Source of the DNA: Dokdonella sp.
GTDB taxonomy: Bacteria > Pseudomonadota > Gammaproteobacteria > Xanthomonadales > Rhodanobacteraceae
Assembly: GCA_023228465.1 (NCBI GenBank)
Contig: JALOBC010000021.1
Location: 1 to 46,245 of the forward strand
Length of the DNA: 46,245 nt
Reading direction: 5' to 3'
Within the stretch, counting starts at the first letter, position 1, and each line of letters opens with the position of its first letter. The position numbers and the translations under genes were made by a program. The notes beneath the pieces are model-generated. The model saw only the letters and a program-made list of their open reading frames with translations, did not search any database and was not told the origin of the DNA. Shown here in pieces: positions 7,158 to 18,500 of this stretch.

Positions 7158-10121
7158 TTACGGAGTGGTCGGAACGATCTTGACGTCGTCGTAGAACACC
7201 GACGTCGCGCCGTTTGCATACAGGTCGATCGAGCCGATCGCCGGAATGCCCGGCACCGTCTGCGCCGGGAACTGGTTGCTCCAGGAACCGGAGTACATCT
7301 CCACGCCGTTGTAGTAGAACGTCTGCAGGTCGGCGTCGAGATCGACGACGAGCTTCAGTTGCACCCACTGGTCGGTGATGTAGTTCGCGGTGAACGGATT
7401 GGCCGCGCCGGCCTCGTTGGCGAGCTGGCCGGTGGCGCTGTCGAAGTACACCTGGGTGGACCAGCTGATGATGCTCATGTCCACGTCGTCGTACACGTTC
7501 TCGAAGAGGAAGTAGGACTTGCCCGAGAACGTTGACGGGATGTACTGGTTGACGGTGATCGTCCACGAACCGCTGGTGTAGTCGAACTCGTGGATCAGGT
7601 CGCTGTCGCCAGCGATATCGATCGAATTCGGCATGCTGCGGCCGGCCGGCTCATCGACCACCGTGGCACCGGCGGCATCATCGTTGCCCCAGCCCTTCCA
7701 GCCGCCCTGGCCGGCGACGTTGCTGCCGGCGGCATAGTCGTCGAAGCCGTCGTAGAACGAAGCGGACACGCCGCCTTCATCGAAACCGTTCTTGAAGATC
7801 AGGTCGATACCGGCTTCGCCCTCACCCTTGATGGCGACCGTGAAATGCTGCACCGGCGACTGGCCGTTGGCTTCCGTGAAGTCGAGGTAGCCGAAGCCGA
7901 TATCGGACATCGCCGTGCCGGCGGGCGGCTTGGCGGTGATGGTGATTTCCTGGGTCGCGCCCGGGGCGATGCTGAAGGTTGCCGGGCTTACCGTGACACT
8001 GATCGCCTCGTCGACCGGCGTGAACGAGGTGTTCCACGTCGCGGACGTGCCGAGCACGTTCTTGATCGTGCGGGTGAACGTGCACTCCGGGGTGCAGTTG
8101 AGGTTGCGCACCGCCGCCAGGTTGAGATCCTTGACGTTGATCGAACCACCGCTCGGATTGGCCGCCAGGAAGCGCGCCTTGGTCTCATCCAGGGTGAAGC
8201 CGACCAGCGTCGCCTTGGTCAGGTCGATGCGCCCGCTGCCGACCACGTCGACGTTCCATGGAGTGGACTCGTCTTCCATGAAGCCATTCTTCTTGGCCGT
8301 GGTCATGAGGGCCGACTTGATTTCCGGGACCGTAAAGTCCGGCTGCACGGCAGCCACCAGCAGGCCTGCACCGGCCACGTGCGGGCCGGACATCGAGGTA
8401 CCGCTCATGAACTCGTAGTTGCCGCTGGCCGGATCGGTGGCCGCATAGATGTCCACGCCCGGTGCAGTGACGTCCGGCTTGGTCAGGTCCGCCAGCGGGG
8501 CCGGCGTCGGTCCGCGGAAGCTGAAGTCGGCAATGACGTCACCCAACGTGGTGCCGACGCCGATCGGCTTCACGTCCGCCGTACCTGCGTCGCCATTCCC
8601 GGCGAGGAACGGGATGATCGCATCGCCTGCGTCCTTGCGGATGCTGTAGGCCGGCAACGTCGCTCCGTCCGTGTTCATGTTGATGGAGCCGAAGGTGTTG
8701 TTGGCGATGACCACCAGTTCCGCACCCGCCGCGGCGGCATTGGCGACCTTCTCCGTGAAGGCACAGGTGCCGCGGCGCAGAACGGCCACCGAGCCGGTGA
8801 ACGTGCCCGCCGCGATCCCGCCCGAAGCCGTGCAACCCTCGATGTTCGCCGAATAGGTCTTGATCGGCTTGCCAGTCCAGGTCGGCGTGTTGTTGGATTG
8901 GGGGTTGCTGCCGGGATTCATGGCCACGTTGGTGGCTTCGGCAGGCGGCGTGCCGGGACCGACCACAGTCAGGTTCGGGCCGATGATCATGTCCTGGGTG
9001 GATGCAGCTACCGTGGTCACCCACGGGCCGCGATGGTTCACCTGGCCGACGGGGTTGGTGATCGTGGCGTTGGTATTGCCGGCCGAAGCTGCGACGAAGA
9101 TGCCGGCGTCGACGGCGTCGAGGAAGCCTCGATCATTGTCGAACCAGGGGCTGGTGCCGCCGGAAATCGAGAAGTTCAGCGTATCGGCACCATCGCGGAT
9201 GGCGTTGTCGATGCCGGCGAGGATATCGGCCCCGCCGCAAGTGTTCGTCGCGCACACCTTGTAGTGGTGGATCGCGGCGCAGGGCGCCACACCCGACATG
9301 GTCACGCCGTCGGGCAGCGCCGGGGCCGGGGTGACGGTGTTGTCAATCGTGTTGCCGGCCACGGTGCTCGAGGTGTGCACGCCGTGGCCGAAACCCGGAT
9401 TGGCCTCCGGATTCGGACCATTGCACACGCCCGAGCCGCTGGTGCTGCTGCAGTCCACCGCAATGGCCAGCTTGGGGTTGGAGGGGCTGAAGCCGCAGGC
9501 CGGATCGTTGGCGAACGAAGGATGGCCGCTGGCGGTGCCGCCATCGAGGATCGCTGCCACCATGCCCTCGCCGAATGTCGCACCCGCCGCGCCGGTCGGC
9601 GTGGCCGAACCGTCCCAGATCTTGTCGGCACCGATGAACTTCGGGCCGCGATAGGTATCCAGGTACTCGACACCGGCAGGCCTGACCGAAGTCACGCCAG
9701 GCGCGCGCGCCGCGGCGGCGGCCTCGAGGCCGGTCATCTCGGCGGCAATACCGTTGCGGGTGACGGCATATTCGTGGGTGACACCGAGGTTGCGCCCGAT
9801 CAGGCCCTGGATGGCATCGACGTGCGAGGCGCGTGCCGTTGCCAGGTAATCGGCATAGGCCTGCGCGGCCGGCGAATGGACGTCCAGCCTGCGCGAGTTG
9901 GTGGCGCGCGGTGCGGTGGCGGCCAGACCCGACACGCCGCCCTCATAGCGAACCAGTCCCTGCTCGGCGAAGGTGATGATGTAGACCTGCCGCGCCTCGA
10001 CCTGCGCGGCCGTGTAACTGGAAGTCGCAGCCTGCGCATCTGTCGCCGGCTGGAATGCGATGCCCATCAACGCAAGGCCGACGGCCGACGCGAGTGTCTT
10101 GACGCGAAAGTGATTCCCCAT
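7158..10121 (-). CDS. Secreted S8 (subtilisin-like) serine peptidase with PA domain and lectin-like C-terminus
   Basis: A 987-residue exported protease. A signal peptide covers residues 1-32, then an inhibitor-like propeptide to about 150. The S8 domain has Asp193 in AAILDGG, His246 in GHGVHTSS, Asn349 in AASAGNT and Ser576 in SGTSMSGPHVAG. A PA insert (about 420-510, SVAVLRRGTCAFTEKVANA) sits between Asn and Ser. After a beta-rich region comes DLIFKNGFDEGG, then a roughly 220-residue concanavalin A/LamG-like domain (FYDGFDDYAAGSNVAGQGGW). The start at 10121 is supported by a GGAG box seven bases upstream; longer readings lack a signal peptide at their N-terminus. It is monocistronic, ends at the terminator at 7071-7100, and probably degrades external protein. 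The His motif is HGVHT rather than the usual HGTHV. Confidence 0.93.
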   Translation of the reverse strand: MGNHFRVKTLASAVGLALMGIAFQPATDAQAATSSYTAAQVEARQVYIITFAEQGLVRYEGGVSGLAATAPRATNSRRLDVHSPAAQAYADYLATARASHVDAIQGLIGRNLGVTHEYAVTRNGIAAEMTGLEAAAAARAPGVTSVRPAGVEYLDTYRGPKFIGADKIWDGSATPTGAAGATFGEGMVAAILDGGTASGHPSFANDPACGFSPSNPKLAIAVDCSSTSGSGVCNGPNPEANPGFGHGVHTSSTVAGNTIDNTVTPAPALPDGVTMSGVAPCAAIHHYKVCATNTCGGADILAGIDNAIRDGADTLNFSISGGTSPWFDNDRGFLDAVDAGIFVAASAGNTNATITNPVGQVNHRGPWVTTVAASTQDMIIGPNLTVVGPGTPPAEATNVAMNPGSNPQSNNTPTWTGKPIKTYSANIEGCTASGGIAAGTFTGSVAVLRRGTCAFTEKVANAAAAGAELVVIANNTFGSINMNTDGATLPAYSIRKDAGDAIIPFLAGNGDAGTADVKPIGVGTTLGDVIADFSFRGPTPAPLADLTKPDVTAPGVDIYAATDPASGNYEFMSGTSMSGPHVAGAGLLVAAVQPDFTVPEIKSALMTTAKKNGFMEDESTPWNVDVVGSGRIDLTKATLVGFTLDETKARFLAANPSGGSINVKDLNLAAVRNLNCTPECTFTRTIKNVLGTSATWNTSFTPVDEAISVTVSPATFSIAPGATQEITITAKPPAGTAMSDIGFGYLDFTEANGQSPVQHFTVAIKGEGEAGIDLIFKNGFDEGGVSASFYDGFDDYAAGSNVAGQGGWKGWGNDDAAGATVVDEPAGRSMPNSIDIAGDSDLIHEFDYTSGSWTITVNQYIPSTFSGKSYFLFENVYDDVDMSIISWSTQVYFDSATGQLANEAGAANPFTANYITDQWVQLKLVVDLDADLQTFYYNGVEMYSGSWSNQFPAQTVPGIPAIGSIDLYANGATSVFYDDVKIVPTTP

Positions 10122-10400
10122 GGAAATTGTCTCCACAAATTTCGAATACGTACAAAGCGACAGCCAGCGTCGCCGCTGGCCGGAATTGACAGGACGAAAT
10201 GACCGGAACCGGAGAGCCACCAGGCACGACCTGCGTCGTGTGTTATAGCACCATTCAGGCATCGGCAAAAGGCGGGCTGCCGCAATACGCCTGGGTATGG
10301 AAAGCATTCCTCCAGGCCCGTCCGGTTCGCGGAAATCGCCTGCGCGCGCAAGCCATGCGGCTGGCCGCGCGTGGCCCGCTCCGGCATGGGGCTGCCAGCG

Positions 10401-12326
<1,926 letters not shown>

Positions 12327-12414
12327 GCGCGAACCGGAAGCGGGAACCAGGCAAGGGACAGAGCATATCGCCACGCTCCACGCGTGCGATCCCCGGCGCC
12401 TGCAGCGCGCCTGG

Positions 12415-12957
12415 CTACATGCGCGTGGGCGGCGCCACGCGGCAGGCCTGCACGCGCTCGCGCGCGCTGGCGGCGGTGGCCTCGTCACCGATGGCGGTGC
12501 GCGCCTCGACCACGGTCTGCCAGTTGCGCGCGCACAGGCTGCCCACGCGCGGTCCCAGGTTGAAACTCTCGACCGCGCGCTTCTCGGCATCCAGCCACTG
12601 GCCGCGGGCGATGTCCAGCTCGGCCAGGTACTGCAGGATGTCCGGTGCGTCGGGTGCGAGGTCCAGCGCCTGACGCGCGGCCGCGACCGCGGCCGCGATG
12701 TCGCCCTGCTTCTCCGCCGCGTGCGCGCGCTCGAGGAACCCCTCGATGGCCGGGTCGCGCAGGGGCTGCACCTGCACGGCCGAATCGAGGTTGCTGCCGG
12801 CGGCGCGGATGGCCGCCACGGCGGCGCTCGGCTCGACGCTCGGCTGCGCCTTCACCGGCGAACTGCCGGAGCCGCCGGGATGGCTGCAGGCGGCCAGCCC
12901 GCAGGCAAGCAACAGCGCCCCGGCAAGGGCGCGGACGGTGCGGACGGAAGACTTCAT
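12415..12957 (-). CDS. Predicted TPR-type lipoprotein
   Basis: A 180-residue protein with a lipoprotein signal peptide: basic start MKSSVR, hydrophobic core, and lipobox LAAC with Cys at about residue 23. It is expected at the outer membrane. The mature part has a Ser/Gly/Pro-rich linker and then alpha-helical repeats resembling TPRs (AHAAEKQGDIAAAVAAARQA, then LAPDAPDILQYLAELDIARG). No enzyme motif is seen. It lies between mrcB (stop 113 bp upstream) and the helicase (start 88 bp downstream) on the same strand. A role near the PBP1b machinery, analogous to LpoB, is possible, but it has no sequence feature I can match to LpoB. Another in-frame ATG at 12969 would add four residues. Confidence 0.75.
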   Translation of the reverse strand: MKSSVRTVRALAGALLLACGLAACSHPGGSGSSPVKAQPSVEPSAAVAAIRAAGSNLDSAVQVQPLRDPAIEGFLERAHAAEKQGDIAAAVAAARQALDLAPDAPDILQYLAELDIARGQWLDAEKRAVESFNLGPRVGSLCARNWQTVVEARTAIGDEATAASARERVQACRVAPPTRM

Positions 12958-13070
12958 GGGCAAGTACATGGCATGGGCTGGGAAAGGGGTGGCAGCGCCC
13001 GCGCCAGTGCCGCGCGGACGAGCTGGCGCGCGGCAGCGCCGCAGCGACGCCGATTGTGCCATGCGCAGCG

Positions 13071-15359
13071 TCAGTCGCCCGCGCCGAAGAATTGCCGCAA
13101 CTGGTCCAGCGGGCAGTGCACCTCATCCTGCGGCAGGTAGCCGGCGGCGAAGGGCAGTTGTCGCGCGCCGGCACAGGCTGCGTCGGTGCGCCGGCCGCTG
13201 GCCGGATCGATCCAGGCGCGTTCGATGCCCGCCTGCGGCACCACCAGCGGCGCGCTCGGCAGCTTGTCCATCAGCGCGATCCACACCTTGAGCGCACCGG
13301 TCGCGCCGAACAGCGCGGTGGGCCGGTTGTCGTCGCGGCCGATCCAGGCCACGGCCAGCGTGTCACCGGTGAAGCCGGCGAACCAGGAGTCGCGCTGGGT
13401 ATCACTGGTACCGGTCTTGCCGGCCGCGCGCAGTTGGCCGAGGCCGGCGGCGGCAATGGCCCGCGCGGTGCCCTCCGCGGCCACCTGCTGCAGGGCGAGG
13501 ATGACCAGGCGGGCCGCCGTGGTGTAGTCGCCGCCGCCGGGCTTGACCGCATAGCGTGCCAGCGGCCGGCCCTTGGCGTCGAGCACGCCGCGCACCGCGC
13601 GCAGCGGGATCGCGTGGCCGTCGGCGGCAAGATACTGATAGAGGCGCGTCACCTCGAACGGCGACAGTTCCACCGCGCCAAGCAGCATGGACGGATTGGG
13701 GTTGACCGGCCGTCCGAGGCGGAAGGATTCCAGGAATCCGCGCACCCGATCGACGCCGATGCGCAGGCCGAGGTCGATGGTGGCGAGGTTCCAGCTGTGT
13801 ACCAGCGCGTCGATCAGCAGCACTTCGCCGTGCGTGCGACCGTCGTCGTTCTGCGGGCGCCAGCGCGAACCGTCGCGCTGGGCCATGTCGATCGGTGCGT
13901 CGGAGAGCAGCGTGGCCAACGAATAGCGCTGCGGCTGCGCCAGTGCCACCAGGTTCACGAACGGCTTGACCAGCGATCCGATCGGCCGCACCGCGTCCAG
14001 TGCGCGATTGAAGCCCGGCGCATCCACGTCGCGCCCGCCGATCATGGCGCGCACCTCGCCATCGCGTGCCCCGGTGACGACCAGCGCCGCCTCGGCCGCC
14101 TCGCCGCGCTTGCCGAGCGCCGCCAGGCTCGTGCCGACGGCGCGCTCGCCGAACGCCTGCGCCGAGGGCGCGAGCGTGGTGTGGATTTCCAGGCCCGCGC
14201 TGTTGAGCTCCGTGTCCGGGTACTCCACGCGCAGTTGCCGGCGCACGAGGTCGAGGAACGCCGGATAGCGATCGCGCGGCAGGCTGGCCCGGGCCGCCGT
14301 GCCCAGGGGTTGCTTCAAGGCGCTGGCATGCGTGGCCGCGTCGATCAGGCCGGTGTCGCGGAACTGTCCCAGCACCACGTTGCGGCGCGCCAGTGCGCGA
14401 TCCGGGTTGCGCCGCGGGTCGTACAGGCTCGGGCCACGCACCATGCCGACCAGCAGGGCGATCTCGGCCGGCCCCAGGTGCGCCAGGTCGCGCCCGAAAT
14501 AGAATTCGCTGGCGGCGGCAAAGCCGTGCACCGCCTGGCCACCCTGCTGGCCGAGGAACACCTCGTTCACATAGGTTTCGAGGATCTGCCGCTTGTCGTA
14601 ACGCGCTTCGATGATCAGCGCCAGCAGGGCTTCGTTGACCTTGCGCGACAAGGTCTGGCCGCGGTCGAGGAACAGGTTCTTGACCAGCTGCTGGGTCAGG
14701 GTGGAGCCGCCCTGCACCACCTGGCCGGCGACCAGGTTGGCCCAGGCGGCGCGCGCAATGGCACCCGGATCGATCCCGTGATGGTGCTTGAAGTCGCGGT
14801 CCTCGACCGCCTGCAGGCCGCCGACCAGCAATGGCGGCACGTGGCCCAGGGAAATCACCCGGCGATCTTCCTGCAACGCCCCATACAGCGTGGCGATGCG
14901 CGCCGGTTCCAGGCGCACCGCGCCCAGCGCCGCGCCGCTGTCGGCATCGACCAGGCGGCCGACCCGACCGCCGGCCAGGTCCAGCGTGATGCGCCGCGCG
15001 CGCTCGCGGCCATCGAGATAGACGAACGCGCGCCGGGCGATGGTGAAGCGCGCGCCCTCGCGCTGCCAGGTGCCGGGCGCCGCCGCGCCGGCCGCCTCGA
15101 CGTAGCGCGAAGCGGCCAGTTCGATACCCAGCGCCTCGGCGGTCAACGGCAGGCCCGGCGCCAGTTCCAGCGGCCGCGCATACACGCGGCTGGGGACCTG
15201 CCAGGAAAGATCGTCGAAACGCGCGCGCACCGCGTGGTCGAGCCAGATCGTATAGGGGACGAAAAAGCCCACCCCCACGCCCAGCGCGATCCAGCGCGGT
15301 ACGCGCAGCGCACGCCAGAGGGCGGCCAGGCCGCGCAGGAAACTGGAAATCAGGGACAA
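13071..15359 (-). CDS. mrcB: Penicillin-binding protein 1B (bifunctional transglycosylase/transpeptidase)
   Basis: Polymerises and cross-links peptidoglycan in the periplasm. The 762-residue protein has a short cytoplasmic start, one membrane anchor (about residues 20-40), a UB2H-like region, and then the GT51 domain with EDRDFKHHHGID, GGSTLTQQLVKN and ETYVNEVFLGQ. The transpeptidase domain shows the SxxK motif in PIGSLVKPF, SWN in VHSWNLATI, and KTGTS near the end. Domain order and length match class A PBP1b. It is divergent from the large glycosyltransferase gene at 15544 and is probably the first gene of a unit with the lipoprotein and helicase genes. Confidence 0.94.
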   Translation of the reverse strand: MSLISSFLRGLAALWRALRVPRWIALGVGVGFFVPYTIWLDHAVRARFDDLSWQVPSRVYARPLELAPGLPLTAEALGIELAASRYVEAAGAAAPGTWQREGARFTIARRAFVYLDGRERARRITLDLAGGRVGRLVDADSGAALGAVRLEPARIATLYGALQEDRRVISLGHVPPLLVGGLQAVEDRDFKHHHGIDPGAIARAAWANLVAGQVVQGGSTLTQQLVKNLFLDRGQTLSRKVNEALLALIIEARYDKRQILETYVNEVFLGQQGGQAVHGFAAASEFYFGRDLAHLGPAEIALLVGMVRGPSLYDPRRNPDRALARRNVVLGQFRDTGLIDAATHASALKQPLGTAARASLPRDRYPAFLDLVRRQLRVEYPDTELNSAGLEIHTTLAPSAQAFGERAVGTSLAALGKRGEAAEAALVVTGARDGEVRAMIGGRDVDAPGFNRALDAVRPIGSLVKPFVNLVALAQPQRYSLATLLSDAPIDMAQRDGSRWRPQNDDGRTHGEVLLIDALVHSWNLATIDLGLRIGVDRVRGFLESFRLGRPVNPNPSMLLGAVELSPFEVTRLYQYLAADGHAIPLRAVRGVLDAKGRPLARYAVKPGGGDYTTAARLVILALQQVAAEGTARAIAAAGLGQLRAAGKTGTSDTQRDSWFAGFTGDTLAVAWIGRDDNRPTALFGATGALKVWIALMDKLPSAPLVVPQAGIERAWIDPASGRRTDAACAGARQLPFAAGYLPQDEVHCPLDQLRQFFGAGD

Positions 15360-15543
15360 ACCGGCCTACCGCTGGATGAAGAAACGATGCCCCGGACAGG
15401 AGCTGGGCGCAGTGTAGCGGCCGCCTGTCGCAGCTGGCGAGACGGATCGCACGGGTGGCCGCCTGGCCTTGCCGCGCCGCGGCGCTCCGTCGGCACGCCC
15501 AAATGCAGGATAATCCCGGCTTTGCCCTACGCGCCGGAGCGTC

Positions 15544-18500
15544 ATGCAGGCCACCCCGTTCGCCGCCCCGGAGCCGGGCGAGCACGCCAGTGCCCACCCC
15601 GCGGCCAGGGACCGCGGCATCGTGGCCTGCCTGTACGCAGCGCGCCCGCTCACCACGGCCGATCGTGATGCCGTGCAGCGGCGGCTGCCGGCGGCGGCAC
15701 GCCTGGTGCTCGCCGGCGCGTGCGATGCGGGGCTGGCCGCCGGTCAGCCCGAGCGCCTGGCCGACCTGCCGGCCGGGCCGACGCTGCCCGCACTGCTGCG
15801 GGCGGCCGCGCATGCCTTCCCGCGCGCCGACCTGCTGCTGATCGACGCCGACGCGACCCTGCCGCCACTGGCCTGCGAGCGCCTGCTGCATGCCCTCGGC
15901 GCCGACGGCGTGCTGGCCGCCCTGCCGCTGGACGGCGGGCCGCGCAACCCGTGGCCGGCCAGCCGGGCGGGCGCGCCCGCCGAGCATCTCGATGCCCTCT
16001 GCTTCGCCTGGTCCGACCGGCGCCTGCTGCCCGACGCCGCCTTTCCCGCCGATTGCGGCGCGATCAGTGCCTGGCACGGCGAGCGCCTGGCCGCACTCGG
16101 CCAGTCCCGCGCCGACGATGCCGAGGCGATCGCCGCCGCCGGGCTGCGCGTGGTCATGCTCGATCATGTGTATGTTCCCGCCACCGCGGGCGTGCCGGCC
16201 CGCCCGCCGCGCCCGGCGGACGGCGAAGCCGAACCACCCTCGCCGCTGGCGCCGCTGCGCGCGCGGCTGGCCGCCCTTGCGCCCGACACGCCCGCACCCG
16301 CGCAACCGGGCCTGGACGGCAGGCCCGTGCTGCTGCACATCCTGCATGGCTGGGGCGGCGGCGCCGAACGCTGGGTGCGCGACTACGCTGCCGCCGATGC
16401 CAGCGCCCAGCACCTGGTGCTGGTCGCGCGCGGGCGCTTCCGCCAGCGGCGCCACGGCGAATGGCTGGAACTGCACGATGGCCGGCTGACCGGGCCGCCG
16501 CTGCGGCGCTGGCCGCTGCCGCGTCCCATCCACGACACGGCGCTGGCCGACAGCACCTGGCGCGCGCTGGTGCAGGGCGTGCTGCGCGACTGCTGCGTCG
16601 ATGCCATCCTCGTGTCCTCGCTCATCGGCCACAGCCTGGATGCCTTGCGCACCGGCCTGCCGACCGTGTGCATCGTGCACGATCACTATCCACTGTGGCC
16701 GGTGCTGCATCGCGATTTCGGCGATCCGGCGCTGGCCTTCGACGCCGCCCAGCGGGCCGGCGACCTGGCTGCGCTGGGGGCCGACGCCGAATTTGCCAAC
16801 CGTGACCCGGCCCACTGGCTGCGCCTGCGCGAGGCCACCGTGGCCGCCCTGCTCGCCGCGCGCGCGACCCTGGTCGCACCGAGCCGGGCGGCCCTCGCCA
16901 GCCACCTGCGGCTGGCGCCGGAACTGGCCGCCCTGCCCGCCTCGGTCATCGGCCACGGCCTGGCGCCCTGGCCGGCAGGCAGCCCGGCCGTGCCGGCGCC
17001 ACCCGCGCGTGCGCGCCTGCGCCTGGTGGTGCCCGGCCGCGTGCGCCGCGGCAAGGGTGCCGAGCTGCTGCTCGCGGCGCTGCCGGCCCTGCGCGCGCAT
17101 GCGGACATCTTCCTGCTCGGTGCCGGCGCCGATGCCCAGGCGCTGTTCGGCGAGGCCGGCGTGCACCTCCTGCTCGACTACCGGCGCGAGGATCTGCCGA
17201 CGCTGCTGGCCGGGCTGCGCCCGGACGCCGCGCTGCTGCTGCCGACCGTCGCGGAAACCTTCAGCTACACGCTTTCGGAAATGCGCAGCCTCGGCGTGCC
17301 GGTCATCGCCACGCGCGTGGGCGCGCTGGCCGAACGCATCAGCGACGGCATCGATGGCCTGCTGGTCGCCCCCAATGCGCAGGCCGTGGCCGAGCGCATC
17401 GCGGCACTGGCGGGCGAGCGCTCGCCGCTGGACGCACTTCGCACCCGGCTTGCCGGCGCGGGCGACGCGGCATCCATCGCGACGATGGCCCGTGCCTACA
17501 CCGGGCTGCTGCAGCTTCCCGCCCGCCCGGCGGCGCGCTATCCCCTGGCCGGCGTGGATGCGCCCGCCCTGGAGCGCGCGGCGCTGGTGTCGGCACTGGC
17601 GCGCACCCGGCAGACCAGTCGCCAGCTGGCCGCCGAGCGCGATGCCGCACGCGAGGAAAGCGGCCGGCGCGGCGACTGGGGCCATGCGCTGGATCGCGAA
17701 CTGGCCGCGCTACGCCAGGAATATGCCCACGAAACACAACTGGCACGCCAGCGGCTCGATGCCGTGCACGCCGAGCTCGAGGAGCGCACGCGCTGGGCGC
17801 TGGCGCTGGATGCCGAACTCCAGGACGTCAAGCCGCGCTACGAGCAGATACTGGCGAGCTGGTCGTGGCGCCTCACCGCGCCGCTGCGCGCGGCCAACGA
17901 GCTGCGTCGGCGCCTGGGCGCCAGCCTTGCCTTCCGCGCCCGCCGCTTCGGCGCGGTGGGTGGGCGCGTGCGCGGCAGCCTGGCCCGTCGCGGCCTGGCC
18001 GGCACGCTTGCCCGGGCCGGCCAGGAACTGCGGGGCAGCGGCCCGGCACGCCCCCTGGCGCACCTGGCCGAGCCGGTGGACGATGCCACGCCCTTCGCTC
18101 TGCCCACCCACGCCCAACCGCGCGTCTCGATCATCATCCCGGTGTACGACAAGATCGCCTGGACGCTGGCCTGCCTGCGCTCGATTGCCGAGCAGGCCGG
18201 CGAAATCCCGTTCGAGGTGATCGTGGTCGATGACGGCTCCAGCGACGCCACCCCGGCGCGCCTGGCCGGGATCGGTGGCCTGCGCACGCTGCGCAATGCG
18301 AAGAACCTGGGCTTCATCGGCTCGTGCAACGCCGGTGCGGCAGCGGCGCGCGGGGAGTTCGTGCTGTTCCTCAACAACGACACGGTGGTCACGGCCGGCT
18401 GGCTGGAAGCCCTGGTGCACTGCATCGAGCACGCCCCCGCGGCCGGCCTGGTCGGCGCGCGCCTGGTGTATCCGGACGGACGCCTGCAGGAAGCCGGCGG